Below, piece after piece: positions 51,761 through 59,797 of a stretch of DNA of 64,000 nt. Both the position numbers and the translations under genes were made by a program. Every line of letters begins with the position of its first letter. The stretch's first letter is position 1. Source of the DNA: DAOTTI01 sp034437795 (GTDB lineage Bacteria; Chloroflexota; UBA11872; UBA12225); assembly GCA_034437795.1 (NCBI GenBank), contig DAOTTI010000012.1, positions 14,395 to 78,394 of the forward strand. The letters run 5' to 3'. Below the pieces are notes generated by a model. It worked only from the letters and a program-made list of their open reading frames with translations. It was not told where the DNA came from and did no database searches.

Positions 51761-52301
51761 GGTACGGTGTGATTGTGGTGGAAGAGGGGAGGAGCCCGCG
51801 GACCTACCACACGCTTCATCGGCGGAGCCTTCACCCTCGCCCTCTCTCACAGGGAGCGGGCGCCGGAGCTTCGAGGGAGGGGGCCGCAGGTGAGGCTTCC
51901 CGCTCCCGGTGAGAGAGGGAAGTCATCGCCATCTGGCAGGCGGGGGGAGACCTAGTACTCCGCCGCGATGCTGCTACTGGGTGCCCCAATCTGGCTGCGC
52001 CCATCAAGATCACCGTGGCCAGGTACTAAGTCGGCGCTGGTACGTTCGTGTGGGACAGGACGGCCGGGCATCGATGGACAGGGCGGCGCGAACATACCAG
52101 CGGATACTTAGCCTGGATTAGTCACGGCCAGCGAGGGGTCCCCTCTCCCTGTGGGAGAGCGGGGGCTCACGAAGCGGGCGGCGGTCAGGGCTCCGCTCGT
52201 GAAGCATACAGGCTGGCCTGGATGGTTCATCAGGAACCCAGGCCAGCTTGCATCCCTGTGGTGAGGGAGAGGGAACTGGCGCCTAGGGTGATGAAGCCGG
52301 G
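51761..52301. repeat. Intergenic REP-like repeats
   Basis: REP-like palindromes lie at about 51835-51857 (CCTCTCTCACAGGGAGCGG), 51905-51920 and 52139-52160 (CCCCTCTCCCTGTGGGAGAG). Copy 3 of the 88-bp element is inside. A short frame ending in TAA at 52027-52029 is open for at least 25 codons before the element but has no recognisable identity. Confidence 0.6.
52026..52112 (+). repeat. 88-bp inverted-repeat element, copy 3
   Basis: CTAAGTCGGCGCTGGTACG is the left end and CGAACATACCAGCGGATACT plus TAGC the right end. The middle is the same as in the other copies apart from single-base changes. It lies in the gap between convergent solute-binding protein genes. The left end again carries a TAA. 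Confidence 0.9.
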
Positions 52302-53696
52302 CTAGAATGAGGCGAGGCGTTCGGTGATGGCCTGGGCCTGCGACGTGAAGTCGCCTACCGACATCTCCCCCGCCGTGACCTTGGTCCACAGCGGATCGAT
52401 CTCCGCGCGGGCCTTGGCGAAGTCCTTCAAGAGGTAGTAGAGCCAGCCATCGACCTTGGAGCGCTGGCCCTGCAGGAAGTAGGCCCTGGGGTCGGCGCCC
52501 ATCCGGTCCTGGAAGTCCTTGGCCGTGAGCTCGAAGGCGCCTTTGAGCAGGGGGGTCACCACGTGCCCGTCGGAGAGCACGTAGCGGGCGACGTTCTCCG
52601 GCTTCATCCAGTACTTGAAGACCTCCCAGGCCTGGTCCTTGTTCTTGCTGTCGGAGTCGATAAACAGGGCGTGCACGCTGATGCGGGCGGAGACGTTGCG
52701 GGGCTGCTGCGGATTGGGGGTGTACGGCAGGGCGGCGATCATCCAGCGGAAGCTGGGGCGCTCGGCCAGGTTGAAGATGACGGCCATGCCGATCTTGCCG
52801 GTGGTGAAGATGTGCTGGCCGGGCACCGACCGCAACCGGTTGGCCTCATCGCCGTAGGGCTGCACGTGGTACTTGGTGGCCATGTCCGCCCAGAACTGGA
52901 GCCCCTGCTGGAACCCGGGCGTGTTGATGGTGATCTTCTTGGCCGCCCAGTCGACGGGGCCGTAGCCGAAGTAGGTGGGCCCGTTCATCCAGGCTGAGCC
53001 GCCGGTGAAGCCCCCGCCGAAGCCGAACTGCTCGGTCCCCCTGGTGAGCCTGCGCGCCGTGTCCAGGAACTTCTCCATTGTCCAGGAGCGGTCGTCGGGG
53101 TCCACCGGCGGGGGCTGCAGGCCGGCGGCGGCGAAGAGGTCGAGGTTCACCGCCATGGCGTCGGCGGAGATGCTGACCGGCATCCCCCAGATCCGGTCGC
53201 CCTGCTTCATGCTCTCGATCGCCGCGGGGATCCACATCCCCTGATCGATCTTGTCGCGCTTGAAGTAGGGCGAGAGATCGGCAATGATGGTCTCAATCTC
53301 GCGCCACAGCCGGGGCCACTCCCACATGTCGGCCGGCGTGCCGGCGACGTGGAGCGCGATGGCTTTCTCCATCACGCTTTGCCCGGGATTGATGAACTCC
53401 ACCTGCAGGCCCTGGTCCTTGTGCTTGGCGTTGAACTCGTCGTAGAGCGCAACCTGCATGTCCCACCTGGGGCTGGAGGTCTGGTAGCTCAGGACGGTGA
53501 CCTTGCCCTGAACGGCCTTCTGCGGCGAAGGCGGGGCGCCACCGGGCGCGCACGCGCTGAAGAACGGCACGGCGCCGGCGACCCCCGCCCCCAGCAGGAG
53601 CCGGCGCCTGGTCGCGGCGGGGCCGTACCTGGGACCAGCCGGCCGCGCTGAGCCGGCAAGGGAACGCCACCGTGGTGCTTGCGCCATGACGGGCAT
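52302..53696 (-). CDS. ABC transporter solute-binding lipoprotein, orphan
   Basis: The product is 464 residues from an ATG preceded by AGGAGG (5-base gap); eight upstream codons are open but unsupported. A long N-region with a Tat-like RRRLLLGAGVAGAVPFFSAC gives the lipobox FFSAC. Mature features are KVTVLSYQTSSPRWDMQVAL, GTPADMWEWPRLWREIE, IWGMPVSISADAMAVNLDLF, RSWTMEKFLDTARRLT and FTTGKIGMAVIFN. It is again a sugar-type binding protein with no transporter neighbours. Confidence 0.92.
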   Translation of the reverse strand: MPVMAQAPRWRSLAGSARPAGPRYGPAATRRRLLLGAGVAGAVPFFSACAPGGAPPSPQKAVQGKVTVLSYQTSSPRWDMQVALYDEFNAKHKDQGLQVEFINPGQSVMEKAIALHVAGTPADMWEWPRLWREIETIIADLSPYFKRDKIDQGMWIPAAIESMKQGDRIWGMPVSISADAMAVNLDLFAAAGLQPPPVDPDDRSWTMEKFLDTARRLTRGTEQFGFGGGFTGGSAWMNGPTYFGYGPVDWAAKKITINTPGFQQGLQFWADMATKYHVQPYGDEANRLRSVPGQHIFTTGKIGMAVIFNLAERPSFRWMIAALPYTPNPQQPRNVSARISVHALFIDSDSKNKDQAWEVFKYWMKPENVARYVLSDGHVVTPLLKGAFELTAKDFQDRMGADPRAYFLQGQRSKVDGWLYYLLKDFAKARAEIDPLWTKVTAGEMSVGDFTSQAQAITERLASF

Positions 53697-54209
53697 CGTG
53701 TCCTCCTGTCGATCCATCAATCGCGTTGTCGCTTCTCTTGCCCCTTCTCGCCCACTCTCAGCGTGTAGTTGTAGCGTACCGGCCTTCTTTCCCGCCTGCG
53801 GGCAGCTTGCCCCGGGGCACGCACCACGTCCGGATCAGCCGCCATGGCGGACCTCACCCCTTCGGCCGCGGCCGCGCCGGGGGAGGAGCAGACCTCACCC
53901 CCTAGCCCCCTCTCCGACACGGCGAGGGGGGACGACGGCCACGGCTGTGCGGCCTGGCCCCGCCACCCTCGCTCCGACACGGAGAGGGGGGACGACGGCC
54001 ACGGCTGTGCGGCCTGGCCCCGCCACCCTCGCTCCGACACGGAGAGGGGGGACGACAGCCACGGTCGTGGGGCTTGCCTGCGGCTCCCTCCCCGACACGG
54101 AGAGGGGGGACGACGGCCATAGCCGGGGCAGCGAGGGTAGTCGCGCGTGGCGGGGGCGTTGCTGGCTACGCTCGTATTCTGAGCGAAGCAGCTACCGCAG
54201 GGTGAGACG
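53697..54209. repeat. 60-bp tandem repeat array
   Basis: From about 53914 to 54119 a 60-bp unit (CCGACACGGAGAGGGGGGAC, then GACGGCCACGGCTGTGCGGC, then CTGGCCCCGCCACCCTCGCT) repeats three to four times; the two central copies differ by about one base. The array lies between the starts and ends of minus-strand genes. The same unit appears at 48601-48730. No gene is seen in the rest. Confidence 0.9.
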
Positions 54210-55226
54210 CTACGCGGCCACGCGGACCACGACGCGGCCGCGGACGGCCCCGCGGAGGATCTCCTGCAGCAGGCAAGGCACGTCGTCCAGCGACGCCTCA
54301 GTGGCAATCAGCTCGTCGAGCTTCGGGGGGCGCAGGTCGCCGGCCAGGCGCTGCCAGATGGCGATGCGCTCTGACAGCGGCAGGTGAGCGGAGTCGATGC
54401 CCAGGAGGCTCACGCCGCGCAGGATGAAGGGGAAGACGGTGGTATGGAGCGTGGAGCCGCCGGCCAGCCCGCAGGCCGCGACGCTCCCGCCGTACGTCGT
54501 GGTCCGCAGCAGGTAGGCCAGGGTGGCACCGCCAACGGAGTCGATGGCGCCGGCCCAGCGGGCATGCTCCAGGGGACGCTCGCTGGCGGCGCTCGTCTCG
54601 GAGCGGTCGAGGAGCTGGCGGGCGCCGAGCTGGCGCAGAAAGTCGTGGCAGGCCGGCCGGCCGGTGCTGGCGGCCACGTCGTAGCCCCGCGCCGCCAGGA
54701 TGGCGACCGCGGTGGAGCCCACGCCGCCGGCGGCGCCCGTGACCAGCACCGGCCCGCTTTCGGGGCGCAGGCCCAGGTGCTCCAGGCGCGCCACGGAAAG
54801 GGCGGCGGTGAAGCCGGCGGTACCGATGGCCATGGCCTGGCGGGGGGAGAGCCCGGCCGGGAGGGGCACGACCCACGAGGCAGGGACACGGGCCAGCTCG
54901 GCATAGCCGCCGTGGTGGCCGGCGCCCAGCTCATAGCCGTGCACCAGCACGCGATCGCCCGGCCGGTAGCGCGGATCGTCGCTACTCACCACCGTGCCGG
55001 CCAGGTCAATGCCGGGGATGAGCGGGTAGCGGCGCGCCACACGGCCATCGGGCCGGGCGGCCAGGCCGTCTTTGTAATTGATGGACGAGTACTCGACGCG
55101 CACGGTGACCTCGCCCGGCATTAGCTGGTCGGGGGACCACTCTTCGATGGCCAGGCTGGTCCCGCCATCAGTTCGCCGCACCACCAGGGCGCGAAAGGTC
55201 TGCGTCACGGCTGAAGGCGGCATCAT
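54210..55226 (-). CDS. acuI: YhdH/YhfP-family quinone-type oxidoreductase (AcuI acrylyl-CoA reductase-like)
   Basis: The product is 338 residues of the zinc-free MDR superfamily. FRALVVRRTDGGTSLAIEEW and VRVEYSSINYKDGLAA are the family-specific opening. PLIPGIDLAGTVVSSDDP, then VLVHGYELGAGHHGGYAELA and VLVTGAAGGVGSTAVAILAA (NADPH-binding loop) follow. VSLLGIDSAHLP and the C-terminal AVRGRVVVRV agree with AcuI, which reduces acryloyl-CoA to propionyl-CoA with NADPH. Related family members reduce other enoyl compounds, so the substrate is likely but not certain. A possible operator lies upstream at 55296-55311. Confidence 0.88.
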   Translation of the reverse strand: MMPPSAVTQTFRALVVRRTDGGTSLAIEEWSPDQLMPGEVTVRVEYSSINYKDGLAARPDGRVARRYPLIPGIDLAGTVVSSDDPRYRPGDRVLVHGYELGAGHHGGYAELARVPASWVVPLPAGLSPRQAMAIGTAGFTAALSVARLEHLGLRPESGPVLVTGAAGGVGSTAVAILAARGYDVAASTGRPACHDFLRQLGARQLLDRSETSAASERPLEHARWAGAIDSVGGATLAYLLRTTTYGGSVAACGLAGGSTLHTTVFPFILRGVSLLGIDSAHLPLSERIAIWQRLAGDLRPPKLDELIATEASLDDVPCLLQEILRGAVRGRVVVRVAA

Positions 55227-55295
55227 CGCCCCCCTGAGACGGGCTTCGGCCGTACCTGAAGGCTGAAACCAGGCTGCAACCGGCTTGAAACCAAA

Positions 55296-55311
55296 TTGGT
55301 ACTGCCACCAA
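55296..55311 (-). promoter_or_regulatory. Candidate operator upstream of the AcuI-like gene
   Basis: TTGGTactgccACCAA is a perfect 5-bp inverted repeat with a 6-bp spacer, 70 bases before the start codon. It lies just after a TACAAC word (minus strand) that could be the -10 box. It looks like the site of a GntR- or LacI-like repressor; no regulator gene is adjacent. Confidence 0.35.
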
Positions 55312-55392
55312 GTTGTACCACCGTTATGATGGCCTCAGGGCGCTCCCCCTACCGGAGACCGCGGCGCGCGTCTTGCGTGTCCGGGGTCGAGG

Positions 55393-55470
55393 TTCGAAGT
55401 TCAAAGTTCAAGGTTGGGTGCGGCTTACTTTGTACTTTGCACTTTGAACCTTGAACGTTGAACCTTGAAT
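55393..55470. repeat. TTCAAAG/CTTTGAA repeats before the sulfatase-like gene
   Basis: GTTCGAAGTTCAAAGTTCAA and, in reverse orientation, CTTTGCACTTTGAACCTTGA form a dyad of 7-bp words around 55430. The right end, CTTGAATGCGG, reaches the start region of the sulfatase-like gene. Confidence 0.85.
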
Positions 55471-55482
55471 GCGGAAGCGTTG

Positions 55483-57582
55483 ATGGCTGACGTCCTGGGC
55501 GTGTGCGCGCGACACGTCGCGCGGGGGATGCTGTTCGGGGCGCTGGCCGGCGGGGGGGTTGGCAGTGTGGAAGGCTACCTCCTTACGGCCGGCCGCGTCG
55601 CGCGGGCCGCCCTGCGTGAGGCGGCCGTCTATGCCGTGGTGGTGGATTGCCTGGTGGGTGCGGCTGCGGGGGCGCTGCTGGCGTTGCCGCTGGCGCTGGC
55701 CGGCGCGCTCCTGGCGGGGCGCCGGGCCGAGCGCCCGCTGGCGGTGGCGCAGTTCATGGCCATGGCCGCCGGCGGGATCGCCGTTGGCGGCGTGCTCTGG
55801 TACGAGCGTCTGCAGCGAACGGGCCTCCCGCGGGCGCGACCGGGGCTCGCCCTTCCGGACGCGCCGGCCCTTCCACCGGCCTTCCAGCTGGCCGGCGCTG
55901 CCGTGCTGGGGGCGCTGTTGGTGTACTTCCTGGCCGGCCGGCACCTGATCGGCACGCTGCTGCGCTGGCCGCGCGCCACCAGCGCCGGCGCCCTGGCGCT
56001 GGTCGGGCTGGTGGCGCTGGTGCTGCCGGTGCAGGTGGTGCTGGAGGCCCGCGCGTATCACGTTCACGCCACGCCCGGCCGGGCCGCGCCCCAGTGGTCC
56101 CTGGCGGCGCCGCTGCCCGCCGCGCTTGAGCCGGACCTGCGCGGCGTGGGGGCGCCGAACGTGGTGCTGATCACGGTCGATGCGCTGCGGGCGGACCATC
56201 TCGGCCTCTGTGGCGCGGGCGAGCACGGGCGCGGGCTCCGCGCAGGCGATGCGGCTGCCTTCGAGGTGGGCGAAACGGGCGCGGCCGGGGCAGCGAGCCC
56301 CACGCCGAACCTGGACCGGCTGGCGGCGCAGGGCACGCTCTTCTGCTTCGCCCACGTGCACCAGCCCCAGACCAATCCATCCCTGGCGTCGCTCTTTACG
56401 GGCCTGTACCCCGCCAGCCACGGCGTGCGGGCCCATATGACCGACCGACTGCCGGAGAAGATCCCCACGCTGGCGCGCTTTCTCCGCGCTGCGGGGTACA
56501 CCACCGCCGGCATCGCGCCGTGGACCAGCCTCAAGCCGGCCTTCTCGGGGCTGCACCAGGGCTTCCAAACCTACATCGCCGCCGCCATTGGCGAGCCGGA
56601 GTTCCTGGCGCTGCCGGTAGTGCAGGGGGCGGCCGGCGTCTTTCGGCGGGTGAAGGACCAGCTCTGGATCGCGCAGCGCCTCGCCCCGCTGGCGCAGACG
56701 GAGGACGCGCTCGAGGAGCAGCTCGAAGGGCGCGCGGACGTCTCCACCGACCACGCCATCAACTGGTTGGCGGTCCACCGGCGCGACCCGTTCCTGCTCT
56801 GGGTGCATTACTTCGATCCCCACTATCCATGGACGCCGCCGCCTCCGTACGACACGCTCTACGATCCCGACTACGTCTGGTCGGCCGACGACGTCTATGA
56901 CGGGTCCTGGCGTACCTGGCACGCCTACGCCGCTGGCGAGTGGGCGCCGGGGCCCCGCCAGGTGCAGCACCTGCGGGCGGTCTACAAGGGCGAGGTGCGC
57001 TACGCCGACGAGCAGATTGGTCGGCTGCTCGCCGCCCTGGACGATCTGGGCCTGCTGGCGAACACGCTGTTCGTCGTCACCAGCGATCACGGCGAGGGAT
57101 TTGGCGAGCACGACGTGTGGTTCCACGGCGATAGCCTCTACGCCCACGACATTCAGGTCCCCCTGCTCTTCGCCGGGCCGGGCGTGCCGGCACGGGGACG
57201 GGTCGACGCGCTGGCGCGGCAGATCGACGTGCTCCCGACGATCCTGGAGCTGCTGCACCTGCCGCCGGCGCCGGAGATCGACGGACGGAGCCTGGTGCCG
57301 CTGCTGCGGGGCGAGGACGACGGCCGGGACCGCGTCTCCTTCGCCCAGATCGGGGACGACACCCTGCTGGCGGTGGTCACCGGCGACCTGTGGAAGCTGA
57401 TCCTCGACTACCGCAAGTGGGAGGTGGAGCTCTACTACCTGCCGGATGACCCGCAGGAGCTGGACAACCGTGCGGCGCGGGAGTGGGGGCGGGCGAGCGA
57501 GCTGTTCCGGCTGGTGGACCGCTGGGCGGAGGCGAAGAACATGCACTGGTTCAAGCTGCCGGAGTTCCGCCTGGGGTTCTAG
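55483..57582 (+). CDS. Membrane-anchored sulfatase-fold hydrolase or phosphotransferase
   Basis: The product is 699 residues from the ATG at GCTGACGTC; a TTG six codons upstream is open but lies in the repeat. About four membrane segments fill residues 1-195. The catalytic domain starts NVVLITVDALRADHLGLCG (metal-binding Asp). The nucleophile region is QTNPSLASLFTGLYPASHGV, where sulfatases have C/S-x-P-x-R; Cys and Arg are missing, so a Thr or Ser nucleophile, as in phosphoglycerol transferases, is likely. HYFDPHYPW and VTSDHGEGFGEHD complete the metal site. It is first in a polysaccharide-type cluster with GT4 and methyltransferase genes. The TAG stop is in the GTTCTAG repeat. Confidence 0.85.
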   Translation: MADVLGVCARHVARGMLFGALAGGGVGSVEGYLLTAGRVARAALREAAVYAVVVDCLVGAAAGALLALPLALAGALLAGRRAERPLAVAQFMAMAAGGIAVGGVLWYERLQRTGLPRARPGLALPDAPALPPAFQLAGAAVLGALLVYFLAGRHLIGTLLRWPRATSAGALALVGLVALVLPVQVVLEARAYHVHATPGRAAPQWSLAAPLPAALEPDLRGVGAPNVVLITVDALRADHLGLCGAGEHGRGLRAGDAAAFEVGETGAAGAASPTPNLDRLAAQGTLFCFAHVHQPQTNPSLASLFTGLYPASHGVRAHMTDRLPEKIPTLARFLRAAGYTTAGIAPWTSLKPAFSGLHQGFQTYIAAAIGEPEFLALPVVQGAAGVFRRVKDQLWIAQRLAPLAQTEDALEEQLEGRADVSTDHAINWLAVHRRDPFLLWVHYFDPHYPWTPPPPYDTLYDPDYVWSADDVYDGSWRTWHAYAAGEWAPGPRQVQHLRAVYKGEVRYADEQIGRLLAALDDLGLLANTLFVVTSDHGEGFGEHDVWFHGDSLYAHDIQVPLLFAGPGVPARGRVDALARQIDVLPTILELLHLPPAPEIDGRSLVPLLRGEDDGRDRVSFAQIGDDTLLAVVTGDLWKLILDYRKWEVELYYLPDDPQELDNRAAREWGRASELFRLVDRWAEAKNMHWFKLPEFRLGF

Positions 57583-57660
57583 ACGAGTTCTAGGTTCACA
57601 GTTCTAGGTTCACAGTTCTAGGTTCAAAGTAGGTTCAAAGTAAGAGGGTTGAGGGAAGGG
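57583..57660. repeat. GTTCTAGGTTCACA repeats after the sulfatase-like gene
   Basis: GTTCTAGGTTCACA (14 bp, two heptamers) repeats about three times and passes into GTTCAAAGTAGGTTCAAAGT. The first TTCTAG contains the TAG stop codon of the upstream gene. Confidence 0.9.
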
Positions 57661-57792
57661 AGCCGGTGGGTCCGGGTCTGGCTTCGGGCGAGGGTATCGG
57701 GAGGAGCCCTGGCGGGGGCACTGGCGCAAGTTCCTGACCCGAGGGGTTCGAGCCTGGCTTCGGTTTGAGGCCATAAGTGAGGAGTGAGCGCG

Positions 57793-59010
57793 ATGGCCAT
57801 GCGCATCTGTCTTGCATCAATTCATCCGCGGATGCTCAGCGGCCAGATTGAGAGCCTGGTAGCGCTCGGCCGCGAGCTGCGTGCGCTTGGCCATCCGGTG
57901 CGCGTCGTCTCGGCCTTTCCGGAGGAGATGCTGTACCACGACCAGCGCTGGGCGCTGGAGACGGGCGACGCGCGGCCTCTGGCCCCCAAGGTGCTGCGCA
58001 TCGGACGGATCGTGCGCGACCTGTGCCTCCTGGCCCGCGAGGCGGACGTGGTCCACCTGAACCTGCCCACGCCGGCCTTTGCCGCCCTGGGCGCGCTGGT
58101 GCAGGGGGCCACGGGCCGGCCGGTAGTAGCCGGCTTCGAGGCCCAGCTGGCGCCGGCGGGCACCGTCCTGGCCGGCGGGCACCTTTTCCGCGCCCCGCGC
58201 TTCTTCTTGCCCAGGCTGGTGGTGAATAACCGGCTGGTGGCCCGCCTGGCGCCGTACCGCTGCCGGCAGTACGTCGTGGGCAGCGAGGTGCAGCGAGAGG
58301 AGCTGCTCCGGATCGGGCTTAAGCCGGACCAGGTGGCGGTGATCCCTAGCCCCGTGGATACCGCCAAGCTGAGGCGGTGGCCCAGGGCGGAGGCGCGCCG
58401 CCGCCTGGGGCTGCCGCTGGACCGGAAGCTGATCGGCTACGTCGGGCACTACCACCCCGTGAAGGGAGCCGAGCTGCTGCCCGGCGCCCTGCGGCTGGTG
58501 CTGGACCGCGTGCCGGAGGCGATGCTGGTACTGGCCTGGAGCGGCCTGGGCGACCGGCGGCCGGTGGAGCGCGCCATTCGACAGGCGGGCGTGGCGGAGC
58601 AGGTGATCCAGCTGGGGCGCGTGGACGTGGGGCTGCTCCTCTCGGCTGTGGACGTGCTGGCCGCGCCCTACACGCTGACTATCGGGCAGGCGGCCTTCCC
58701 CGCGGTGCCGCTGGAGGCGATGTGCCTGGGGGTGCCGCTGGTGACGAGCGACCTGCCCCTGCTGCGGGAGTTGACCGGTGGGGGCGCCGCGGGGCTGCTG
58801 GTGCCCGCGGGCAAGGTGGCCCCGCTGGGGGCGGCCCTGGCCGCCGTCCTGGCCGACCCGAGCTGCGGCGCCGCCTGCGGCGCCGCCGCGCGGCGCCTGT
58901 ACGCGCGGGCGTACGATCCAAGAAAGCTGGCAGAGCGCCATGCCGCCCTCTACCGCGCCGTGGTGGCGCGACAAACGGCTGTTCTACGCCCGGCCCTCAG
59001 TGAGCGCTAA
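57793..59010 (+). CDS. GT4-family glycosyltransferase
   Basis: The product is 405 residues from an ATG 8 bases after GAGGAG; a GTG start three codons earlier is also open. The N-terminal part has MRICLASIHPRMLSGQIESL. The C-terminal GT-B domain has VAVIPSPVDTAKLRRWPRAE, LIGYVGHYHPVKGAELLPGA and VEQVIQLGRVDVGLLLSAVD, ending with PLEAMCLGVPLVTSDLPLLR, the EX7E-like nucleotide-sugar region. It transfers a sugar from a nucleotide donor in making lipids or surface polysaccharide. It overlaps the methyltransferase gene. Confidence 0.9.
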   Translation: MAMRICLASIHPRMLSGQIESLVALGRELRALGHPVRVVSAFPEEMLYHDQRWALETGDARPLAPKVLRIGRIVRDLCLLAREADVVHLNLPTPAFAALGALVQGATGRPVVAGFEAQLAPAGTVLAGGHLFRAPRFFLPRLVVNNRLVARLAPYRCRQYVVGSEVQREELLRIGLKPDQVAVIPSPVDTAKLRRWPRAEARRRLGLPLDRKLIGYVGHYHPVKGAELLPGALRLVLDRVPEAMLVLAWSGLGDRRPVERAIRQAGVAEQVIQLGRVDVGLLLSAVDVLAAPYTLTIGQAAFPAVPLEAMCLGVPLVTSDLPLLRELTGGGAAGLLVPAGKVAPLGAALAAVLADPSCGAACGAAARRLYARAYDPRKLAERHAALYRAVVARQTAVLRPALSER

Positions 59011-59797
59011 GTACGACGCCCTGCGCTTCGGGGGCGCGGGCGGGGCGCGCGTTAACCAACGCGAGCTGGAGCTGGTGCTGCGCCTGCTGGGCGACCTGCC
59101 GGCGGGGGCCCGCCTGCTGGACCTGGCCTGCGGCACCGGCCGCCTGGCGCGCGTCTTGTACCGCTCGTGCTACCGCGTGGCCGCGCTGGACTTCTCCGTG
59201 CCCATGCTCCAGCAGGCCCAGGCCGCACTGGCGGCGCCGGCACGGGGGAGCGAGGCCAGCGCGGTGACGGCAGCGACGGGTGCCGTGCGGCGCGATGAGC
59301 GTGACCGCGCGGCGCCGGACGAAACGGCGCCGCGCCAACAGCTACCGACCTTCTGGAGCCGGGAAGGGGCGTCGATCCACCTCATTCAGGGCGACGCCTT
59401 CGCCCTGCCGTTCCCCGCGACCCTGTTCGACGGGGTAGTGGCCCTACGCTTCGCCTTTCACTGGCGGGAGCTGGGCCCGCTGCTGGCCGAGATGCGGTGC
59501 GTAGCCGCGCCGGGGGCGCCGCTGGTGTTTGACACCTACGTCTGGACGCCCCGCGCCTTGCTGGCGCTGGATGCGGCGCGCTGGGGTGGGAAGGTCTTCA
59601 CCCACCGGCCGCGGGCCGTCCGTGCCCTGGCGGCGGAGCTGGGACTGGCGGTGGAGGCCGAGGTGCCGTGCTTTCTCTGCTCGCCGTACGTCTACCGCCG
59701 GCTGCCGCTGCCGGCCGTGCGGGCGTTGGAACGGGTAGAGCGGGTGGTGCCGCCCCGCTGGCTGTGTCGCGTGTTCTGGCGCCTGCGGCGGGGGTGA
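58940..59797 (+). CDS. Class I SAM-dependent methyltransferase
   Basis: The product is 285 residues from ATG, overlapping the glycosyltransferase gene; a GTG at 59000 that overlaps its stop codon is also plausible. LRLLGDLPAGARLLDLACGT and GRLARVLYRSCYRVAALDFS are motifs I and II. LIQGDAFALPFPATLFDGVV and FAFHWRELGPLLAEM follow. An insert of about 60 residues, Ala/Arg/Glu-rich, lies between motif I and the later motifs. It probably methylates a sugar or lipid acceptor built by the neighbouring glycosyltransferase (inference). Confidence 0.85.
   Translation: MPPSTAPWWRDKRLFYARPSVSAKYDALRFGGAGGARVNQRELELVLRLLGDLPAGARLLDLACGTGRLARVLYRSCYRVAALDFSVPMLQQAQAALAAPARGSEASAVTAATGAVRRDERDRAAPDETAPRQQLPTFWSREGASIHLIQGDAFALPFPATLFDGVVALRFAFHWRELGPLLAEMRCVAAPGAPLVFDTYVWTPRALLALDAARWGGKVFTHRPRAVRALAAELGLAVEAEVPCFLCSPYVYRRLPLPAVRALERVERVVPPRWLCRVFWRLRRG

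Noticed and set aside
53914..54119. CRISPR or satellite RNA array of 60-bp units
   Set aside because: Contiguous repeat without unique spacers. The open frames through it are repetitive and unlikely to be translated.
55408..57546. Minus-strand open frame of 712 codons opposite the sulfatase-like gene
   Set aside because: Arg/Gln/Pro/His-rich product without domain features; the plus strand carries a full catalytic domain.
55483..57582. Formylglycine-dependent arylsulfatase
   Set aside because: The loop lacks the essential Cys/Ser-x-Pro-x-Arg sequence.
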